From positions 1-21,972 of IMG/VR virus record IMGVR_UViG_3300035670_001355: a DNA stretch of 21,972 bases; one strand, given 5' to 3'. Shown here in pieces: positions 7,532 through 15,800 of the stretch. Made by a program: the position numbers and the translations under genes. The notes beneath the pieces were generated by a model, which made no database searches, had not been told where the DNA came from, and saw nothing but the letters and a program-made list of their open reading frames with translations. The stretch's first letter is position 1, and each line of letters starts with the position of its first letter. The DNA is from a virus.

Positions 7532-8106
7532 GTAGACTAAATAGTTTATCTGCTGCAGCAATTCGTGCAATGTTTTCATCAGAAACAGATGCACAAGTAA
7601 TTACACTAATAACCATTAAAGATCCTACCGGTGGAAACGACGACGTTAGATTAGCAGATAGCTTTACAGGTAGATTAACAGGAACTACACTTGGATGGTC
7701 CACTCAAGAATTAGAAACACTAGAAGGCTATACCGATGATGCGGAAGTTATTTATGGTGTAACATTTGCAGGTAATGAGTATTGGTTTGTGCCAATGCAA
7801 ATCAATTTGCCAGAAGAACAAGATACTGGTGTAGGAAATATAAGTATTACCATTAACTATGTAACCCAAGAAGCCATAGCACTTATTAGAAAATACTTAA
7901 CTAAACCAACAGAAGTAAATATAAGCATTGTACTTTCTAGTAATCTAACTGGCCCTAATCCAGAAGCACAATTTTCAAGATTTTATATAGTAGGTGCTAC
8001 ATATAGCGCCGAAAGCATAGAGCTACAGTTAGAAATGATTAATTTTACCAGAGAACCCTTTCCTAGCTTTACATTTTCACCATTATATTTTCCGGGATTA
8101 TTTTAA
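7528..8106 (+). CDS. DUF1833 family minor tail protein (lambda gpL position)
   Basis: A 192-aa protein that resembles DUF1833 phage proteins, found next to tail-tip genes. Supporting features are an N-terminal helix, a central TDDAEVIYGVTFAGNEYWFV with the following INLPEE, a segment like ISITINYVTQEAIALIRKYL, and the characteristic ending PFPSFTFSPLYFPGLF. It occupies the place of lambda gpL, which carries an iron-sulfur cluster, but this protein has no cysteine at all, so that feature cannot be shared. There is no ribosome binding site. The ATGA overlap with the previous gene and the TAATG overlap with the next (stop 8104-8106, start 8106) imply translational coupling and fixed ratios within the tip complex. 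Confidence 0.8.
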   Translation: MSRLNSLSAAAIRAMFSSETDAQVITLITIKDPTGGNDDVRLADSFTGRLTGTTLGWSTQELETLEGYTDDAEVIYGVTFAGNEYWFVPMQINLPEEQDTGVGNISITINYVTQEAIALIRKYLTKPTEVNISIVLSSNLTGPNPEAQFSRFYIVGATYSAESIELQLEMINFTREPFPSFTFSPLYFPGLF

Positions 8107-11100
8107 TGGATTATAGTAAATATATTGGTTTACCCTACCAAGAAAACGGTAGAAACGAACAGGGTGTAGATTGCTGGGGATTGGCAAGAATATTCTATAA
8201 AAACGAATTAAATATTGACTTACCTAGCTATAGCGAACTATATGATGGCAGCTACGACCCTAAGGCTGTAGCTGCCATTACTTATTATAAAGACAGCTGG
8301 ATTAAAGTAACCAACCCTGAAAATGGAGATCTTTGCTTATTTCGTATAATGAATGAGCTTAGTCATGTTGGTATATACATTGGCAATAATAAATTTTTAC
8401 ATAGCCGCGATGGCAAGGATAGCGTAATAGAGTCTATTGATAGTCCTATGTGGTTTAGTAGACTAGAGGGATTTTATCGCTATACTGAAAAGGCAACACT
8501 GCCAGTAGTTGGCAGCCCACACCCACTATACTGGAATAGAGCGGTAGAATTTGCTACGCCTGGTACTAATTGTCAGGCATTTGCAAATTATATTATTACA
8601 AAATATAACCTAAGCGTAGAGTTTAGTAATCAATTAATATTAACTATTAATGGTGTAATCGTACCAAAAGAAAAATGGTCTACTACTTATTTTGAAAAAG
8701 ACCAAGTAGTTAACTATAAAGTTGTAGCACAAGGTCGCAGGGGCATACGTACTGTTGCTATGATAGCTATTATGATAGCAGCATATTACTTTGGTGGACC
8801 AATTGCTACAGAGCTTTTTGGTACTGCTGAAGCCGCAACTATAGGCGGCATGGACGTGGCTGTTGTAAGCGCATCAGCTGGAGCAAAATTTGCTACTACC
8901 ATGGCTATACAATTTGCAGGCATGGCACTTGTAAATGCCGCGTTTCCTATTAGGCCACCCAAAGATCCTGGACAAGCTATACCTACTAATATGTTTGCAG
9001 GAACACAAAATCAAGCTAATCCATTTGGTGCAATACCAGTAGTGCTTGGTAAAACTCGTGTAACAGGTTTACTGGGGGCAACACCCTATTTAGAAACACT
9101 AACTACTACAAGTCTATTACACTTAATAATTATTTGGGGATTTGGCCCACTATGGATTGATCAGGATAGTATATCTGTAGGTAGCACAAAAATCAGTAGT
9201 TTATATCAAGATACCGCTAAAACAGGCAGAAATATACAGCTAACTCTTAGTGGCACTGACAGTGAAACAGCCAGCGAAACACAAGCATTTAATAATTATT
9301 ATCCTAGTGACGTACAACAATTACCAGCAAATCCAGTAGAGTTAATTAATAACACTACTACTGGAAATCCATGGACAACTGTTACATTTTCGCAGCCAGC
9401 AACAAATATTAAAATAGCTATTAATTTTCCAGAAGGTTTACGGATGATAAACACGGAAAGTGGTAATAGTTATAAACATAAGGTAAGATTTGCAATTGCT
9501 TGTTATCCTAGTAGTTTCAATACACCAGAAGCAAACACAGATATTACGCCCACACAAAATGATCTTAGGTATACTTTAGCCACAGCAAAAACTTTTAACT
9601 TACAAGCACCAGGAAATATTGGTTACTCAGTTGGAGATAATCAAAATACTGCTTACGAATTATATAGAAAATATGTGCTTGCACTACAAGCAAATGGTAG
9701 TGTAGAATTATTTGCCGGCAGTGCATCTGATGTTAGAAATAGTGCCCCATCTAGTGGCTTAAGATTGGCCATTGAAGCCACAAGTTATACCTATTTATTA
9801 AACGAAAGTAATGATTATAGCTATACGCCACAAGTACCCGCTGGTTTTATAAAATTATATGAAATTGAGTTAGGCCCTAACGGCTTTTACTATGAAAATA
9901 CATTTACTTATAGTAGTTACACGAAAACCGGTTTAACTATATCTGTAACACCAGAAGTTGTAAATAGTGAAACCACTTATAATAAGTTAGTTACAATATC
10001 TAGCGGCAGTATTACAACAGATATAACTAACACTAGTACTACAGAAATTGATAGTTTAATATTTAGTGCAAAAACTGATTTACCTAATAGAGTTTCTGTT
10101 ACCAGTAGTACCTGGGCCAATGAATTTTTACGTAATGATGCTGTATGGGGTAGTACAGACCCACAATCACATGTTTATATAGACTCTGTAACTCGTGTAT
10201 TTCCAAACGATGGGTATTATACTATAGACTTGGCAGCCGATAATTGGGCAAGTTTATATATTGATAATGTTTTAGTAGCTAGTACCGCTAATTCATTTAA
10301 AAATGATGAAGAAGGGGGAGTGCCTTTTGGAGCAGTAAGAAATCAAGTATATCTTGAAAAAGGAACAAAAACCGTTAGAGTTGATGCCAGAAATAGAACT
10401 GGTGATGGCAACAACCCAAGTTTAACAGCTAGTAATCGCGGAGTAGCATGTACTATTAGATTTGTTTGGGATGGGGTTGATAATATTAATCCAAACAAAG
10501 GCTGGGAAATTGTAGAATTAGAGCGTAATGAAAAAGACGGTTTTAACTTTATCTATGATTTTGTAGATAAACCTAGAAATACTTATACTATTCGTATAAA
10601 AAGACTAAGCGCAGATAACACTAGCTCAGGAAAAACTCAATTTGCTCATAAAGCATACCTATATGCTGTAACAGCAACAGATACTAGCACACCACCACTA
10701 AATCTATTACCAATTAGAGGTAATAATAAACGCAATTTGGCCAGAACAGCAATAGTTGTTCAAAGTACTAATAAAGTTAATGGTACCTTAGAAGGAGTAA
10801 ATGCATTAGTACAAACTATAGCTAAGGATTGGAACGGAGCATCCTGGATTAGCAGACAAACAAGCAATCCAGCTAGTTTGTTTATATATGTATTACAACA
10901 TACTGCAAATGCTTATCCAGTTAGTGATAGTGAAATAGACTGGAATAAATTTGTAGAGTGGCATGAATTTTGTAACCTAACTACTGCTACCAAACCAAAA
11001 TTTGAGTATAATAACGTATTAAATAGTACTCAAAGCTTAATGGAAGTTTTACGCGATATAGCTGCTGCAGGCATGGCTAGTCCAACATTTATCAATGGTA

Positions 11101-12827
11101 AGTGGAGCGTAGTAATAGATAAGCCTAGAAGCTATACTGTACAGCATTTTACACCGCAGAATAGCTGGGGATTTACCAGCACCAAAAATTTAGTATTTAT
11201 ACCAGACGCTTTTAGGGTTAGTTTTCCAAATGAGCAAAAAGCTTATCAAGCAGATGAAGTAATTGTATATAATTATGGTTATGGAGAATATAATGGATAT
11301 ATAGTAAATGCTGGTGGCTTTGTTAATGGTAATACTTATAAAATTACTTATCTAGGAACCACTAACTGGAACGCTATAGGGTATATAGGAACGCCTAGAG
11401 TAGGCGAAACATTTGTAAAAAATAGCACAGCTGCAACAGGCACAGGCAGAGCATTCAGTACTGCTATTCATTCACTAGGAACAGCCAGATATGTTATAGC
11501 AGCCGAAAAATTTGAACAAATTAATTTACCTGGTGTTACAAATCCTGATCAAATTAGATATTTTGCTCGTTGGCATTTGGCACAGCTAAAATTAAGGCCA
11601 GAAGTATATACAATAAATGTAGATTTTGAGTATTTGGTATGTACCAGAGGTGATTTAGTAAAAGTAACACACGACATACCGCTGTGGGGTGCTGGATCAG
11701 CACGTATTAAATCTATTAGTGGTAGTACAATTACACTTACAGAGCCTATATTATTAAATAGTGCAAAACTATACAGCATACTAATTAGAACAAACGATAA
11801 AGATGCCCAAAATAATGAAATTGTTAGTATAAGTAGAGATATAAACAGTGTTGAGTCCAGTAACTACTATAATACCATAACGATTAGTAGCGGTAGTTTA
11901 ACTGGTGCTGAAGTAGATAACTTAATAATGATTGGTGAACGTCAAAAAGTTACACAAGATTTAGTAGTTTTGTCCATTCAGCCAAGTAATAATTTAAGCG
12001 CAACAATTACATTAACAGATTATAGCCCAGAAATATATACCAAAGATCTAGATAACGAAAATGTAGCTTTCAATGCTAATATATCACTAGAAAACATAGA
12101 TATAGTAAAAAATACTATAACTCATGTGCCAAAAATAGTTGATATAATTACTACTGGTGGTTTAAGTGAACAAATATCTACTGGTACTTTTATAAATACT
12201 ACAGTAATTACGTTTGCTAATCCAAGCGAATTGAGCAAATCTGCTACAATGATTGAAGTAGAAATTATACCAGCAGATAGTTTATTTAATTCTGATACAC
12301 CTAAAAATCCATACTATACTCATAAACAATCAAGCAGTGTAATTATTAGAGGTTTAACTACCAATGGATTATATAAAATAAGAGCTAGATATACTAATAA
12401 TGAACGTGATATATTTGGACCATGGTGCAAGGAATATGGTTTTCAAGCTGTAGGGAGAAATACAAATCCTTTTAAACCAGATGACATAAGTATAACATTC
12501 CAAGATACTTTTATATATGTAAAAGCTGTACTAACCGGAACCACTACTGAACCTAGTGATTTTGAAACCTATGAGTTTAGAATATATAAAACTACTAATA
12601 TTGGTACGGATGATTTTTGGTCCGAAGTTGACACTGACAATATTTTAATTGCTAGAAGTAAAACACAGGCGGTATTTAATTTACTAGATTTTAAACCAAC
12701 TGTAACAAATAAAATTATTTCGGCAGCAGGAATAAACTATAGAATAGCCTGCCGAGCTATTAATAGAACCGGCAATTATAGTTCTAGTAGCGCTTTAGGT
12801 TCAATTTTAATAAAAACAATTCAGTAG
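8106..12827 (+). CDS. Tail-tip fusion protein: NlpC/P60 peptidase, gpI-like segment and gpJ-like hub
   Basis: A 1573-aa protein that appears to combine lambda K, I and J. Residues 1 to about 125 form an NlpC/P60 domain with the expected Cys-His-His set: Cys23 in GVDCWGLARIF, His87 in LSHVGIYIG, and His99 in FLHS. Such domains cut peptide crosslinks in peptidoglycan. Residues about 132-210 (INGVIVPKEKWSTTYFEKDQ) look like the beta-grasp part of gpI, followed by two hydrophobic stretches (216-239 and 261-282). The hub starts near 292 (FAGTQNQANPFGAIPVVLGK) and its core spans about 800-1005 (NPASLFIYVLQ, GMASPTFINGKWSVVID). Two domains seem inserted: a PA14 or carbohydrate-binding-like sandwich at about 688-790 and a 48-aa module at 1069-1116. 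Two FN3-like domains end it (about 1341 and 1458 onward). It is coupled upstream by TAATG. Confidence 0.88.
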   Translation: MDYSKYIGLPYQENGRNEQGVDCWGLARIFYKNELNIDLPSYSELYDGSYDPKAVAAITYYKDSWIKVTNPENGDLCLFRIMNELSHVGIYIGNNKFLHSRDGKDSVIESIDSPMWFSRLEGFYRYTEKATLPVVGSPHPLYWNRAVEFATPGTNCQAFANYIITKYNLSVEFSNQLILTINGVIVPKEKWSTTYFEKDQVVNYKVVAQGRRGIRTVAMIAIMIAAYYFGGPIATELFGTAEAATIGGMDVAVVSASAGAKFATTMAIQFAGMALVNAAFPIRPPKDPGQAIPTNMFAGTQNQANPFGAIPVVLGKTRVTGLLGATPYLETLTTTSLLHLIIIWGFGPLWIDQDSISVGSTKISSLYQDTAKTGRNIQLTLSGTDSETASETQAFNNYYPSDVQQLPANPVELINNTTTGNPWTTVTFSQPATNIKIAINFPEGLRMINTESGNSYKHKVRFAIACYPSSFNTPEANTDITPTQNDLRYTLATAKTFNLQAPGNIGYSVGDNQNTAYELYRKYVLALQANGSVELFAGSASDVRNSAPSSGLRLAIEATSYTYLLNESNDYSYTPQVPAGFIKLYEIELGPNGFYYENTFTYSSYTKTGLTISVTPEVVNSETTYNKLVTISSGSITTDITNTSTTEIDSLIFSAKTDLPNRVSVTSSTWANEFLRNDAVWGSTDPQSHVYIDSVTRVFPNDGYYTIDLAADNWASLYIDNVLVASTANSFKNDEEGGVPFGAVRNQVYLEKGTKTVRVDARNRTGDGNNPSLTASNRGVACTIRFVWDGVDNINPNKGWEIVELERNEKDGFNFIYDFVDKPRNTYTIRIKRLSADNTSSGKTQFAHKAYLYAVTATDTSTPPLNLLPIRGNNKRNLARTAIVVQSTNKVNGTLEGVNALVQTIAKDWNGASWISRQTSNPASLFIYVLQHTANAYPVSDSEIDWNKFVEWHEFCNLTTATKPKFEYNNVLNSTQSLMEVLRDIAAAGMASPTFINGKWSVVIDKPRSYTVQHFTPQNSWGFTSTKNLVFIPDAFRVSFPNEQKAYQADEVIVYNYGYGEYNGYIVNAGGFVNGNTYKITYLGTTNWNAIGYIGTPRVGETFVKNSTAATGTGRAFSTAIHSLGTARYVIAAEKFEQINLPGVTNPDQIRYFARWHLAQLKLRPEVYTINVDFEYLVCTRGDLVKVTHDIPLWGAGSARIKSISGSTITLTEPILLNSAKLYSILIRTNDKDAQNNEIVSISRDINSVESSNYYNTITISSGSLTGAEVDNLIMIGERQKVTQDLVVLSIQPSNNLSATITLTDYSPEIYTKDLDNENVAFNANISLENIDIVKNTITHVPKIVDIITTGGLSEQISTGTFINTTVITFANPSELSKSATMIEVEIIPADSLFNSDTPKNPYYTHKQSSSVIIRGLTTNGLYKIRARYTNNERDIFGPWCKEYGFQAVGRNTNPFKPDDISITFQDTFIYVKAVLTGTTTEPSDFETYEFRIYKTTNIGTDDFWSEVDTDNILIARSKTQAVFNLLDFKPTVTNKIISAAGINYRIACRAINRTGNYSSSSALGSILIKTIQ

Positions 12828-12837
12828 GAATTTAGGT

Positions 12838-15800
12838 ATGGCATTAAGAATAAATCCTGGTTATAAGTCGCTAAACTTATATTTTAATCAGCCAACTAAT
12901 GCATATAGTGTAGATGACGTAGACACTGGTACAAATATACAAGTAGTTCAAAATGATATTCGTACTGACCTACAAGGTTTAAAAATATGGATACGCGCAA
13001 CTAGCTGGGAAGGAGGACAGCCAGTTGCTGGAGAGCTATACTATGACGGGCCTTTTCAGGGACAGCTAACAATTGATAAATTATCAGCCACAGATATAGA
13101 TTTACTAGAAGATAATAAAACTTATTATATTAAATACGCTTTTATTAGTAAGCTCCAACCTTCAGAATACACTATATTACCTGTAACTGCTAATAATATA
13201 TCTACTGAATTAACTAGTAAAACATTAGATGTTTCATTACCTATACAAGGTTATTTAACACGTGATCCTATTGAAATACCTACAGATGAAAATGGCGATA
13301 ATCCAACATTTACAGATGCCACAGGGCAATTTAAAATATTTAGATATAGTGATGAGGTAACTACTAGTGGTCAAGTAACCTTTGCAATAAAAACCGTTGA
13401 TGTTGCGGATCCAATTACTGGTAATATTGTCCCTGAAAAAGTAACTACTGGTGGGGCTAATGGTACTATTGATGAAGATGGTAACTATGAAATTACTGCT
13501 ATTACTGCTCTAACAGGAACTATAACTTTTACAGCAACCTGGACTAATCCTACTAACCCCGATAATATTTTAGTTATTGAAAAAGTACTAAATATTGGAA
13601 AGAGACGACCGGGCCAAACCGCTCCGCTAGTAGCTATAACAGCGTCGCCCGGCCTAGCATTTGCACTTGTAGAAAATACTGCTGGGACTACAATTTATCC
13701 ACAAGATGGTATTGTTTTAAGTGCGTCAACTTCTAATATTCCTGGACAAATAGAGTTTACCTGGACATACGATCCAGGAGGCCTAAATCTACCTATTAAG
13801 GGTACGGGCCAGGGCTATACAGATGGCCTCTTGAATAATACTAGTTTAAACACAGATGAAAGCGAACTAACAGTTTTACCAGCCTTTTTTAGTGGAATGA
13901 CAACGCCAATAGGCAAAGTTTTCAAGGTAGTAGCAGAAAGTACTATAGTTGGCAATGATGTTACAGCTTTTGATTTATTTAGTATTTACTATTTAAAAGA
14001 AGGCAGCGATGCCGTATATATGGGTTTACAAAATGAAAATCAAACAGTAACTGTTGATAAAAATAATCAATATATTGGCACGCAACCTATAATAGAAAGT
14101 CAGGCACTAGTAGTAGAAGGCATAAATTTTGTACCAGCAAATAGAATTCAATATAGCATAGATTTTCAAGACGGCTTTGATAATACACTAGTAATTAATA
14201 ATGATGTTAACACACCAATTGCAGGCAAACCAAAAGGATATATACAAGCTACTGCTATAGAAGCAACAAAAGCTTATGGGATTATAAAAGCTGTAGTTGC
14301 AGGAAAAACTTTTTTGCGAACACTAACGGTTACCCGAATTAAGGATGGTACTGACGCTACTAATATTGATGCTCAGCTAACAAATGATTTTCGAATTATT
14401 CCAACCTTACCAGATGGAACAAACGGAGACTATATTGGTGCCAGCACTACAATAGAAGTATATCAAAATGGTGTGCTGCAAACATCAGGATATACTTTTT
14501 ATGTTAGTGAATTAGCAGGAGGTATTGTTTATACAAATGTTAATACTACGCAACGTAATGGTATAGGTGAAATAAATGGTAGTTTAACTGCTGTAGATGG
14601 TAGAGCAACTTTGGCTGTGGTAAGTATGGCCGGCGACAGCGGTTATCTAGACATTACAGCTAAAAAGATAGATGATCAACAACTATTTACTGAAAGATTT
14701 AATTTAAGTAAGAACAAGGATGGTGATCCTGCGGTAGTATACGAACTACGTAGTAATACTAATACTATAGCTAAAGCAAGCCCTGATTATTTAATAGATG
14801 GCGTTCATACTCCATCTACTATTAATTTTAAAGTTTATAAGATTAAGGGCAATGAAGAACCAATAGAATTTGGCGGAGATCCACTATACTATGCACAGTG
14901 GAATAGTCCTAGTCAACCTGAACCTACTACCTATACAGTAGTTCCAGCCGGTGGAAATTTACCAGCTGTTGTGCTTGCTAATAACAGTGATGTTACTAGC
15001 GTAAATGCTAAGTTAATGTATAAAAAAATAGATGGATCCTATATACTATTTGACAAAGAAGAAATCGGAGTAGTTTACAAAGGTTCTAGCGGTCAAGCCA
15101 CTGTTACTTCTTATGCTTTTATTCGTACAGATAGTAATCCGCCAGCTACGCCTACTGGAGGAAATTTTTTTAATCCTAATCCTACAGGACCTACAAATGC
15201 TGGTGGTATTGGAATCAACTGGAGCGACGGAATACCTGCTGATAATGGCAAGCCACTGTGGATAAGCATACGAACTTTTACTAGTGATGGACTAACCCCA
15301 CAAGATGCAACCTGGAGCGCTCCTTCTAAGGTAGCTGCGCCCAGTCAAAGTGCTAGATTTCAATTTAGTGAAAACAGTACTGGTCCGTGGTCAACAACAC
15401 CTAGTACTACAAGCGTATATGCTAAATTAGAGGTAAGTACTGATAATGGCATAACTTGGAATCAAAGCGGCAATGTTTTTAAAATTAAGGGTGAAAATGG
15501 TAGCCCAGGATCCAGTGTAGATATTGTATTTAAGCGAAGTAACACACAACCAACTGTAACAGGTAATACTAATCCACCCGATGGAACTTGGTCTAGTACC
15601 GTTTCAGGAGCTACTGGTACTGCACCACTATGGTCTAGTGTAGGATATAATAGCGGTTCGGCAGCAAATACATGGATTTGGGAAGCGGCAATTCGTATTG
15701 AAGGAACGGATGGTTTACCTGGAAATACAGTAGCAGAAGTTAGTGCATTTGCACGTAGTTCTACTGTACCACCTACTCCAAGTGGTGGTAGTTATACTTT

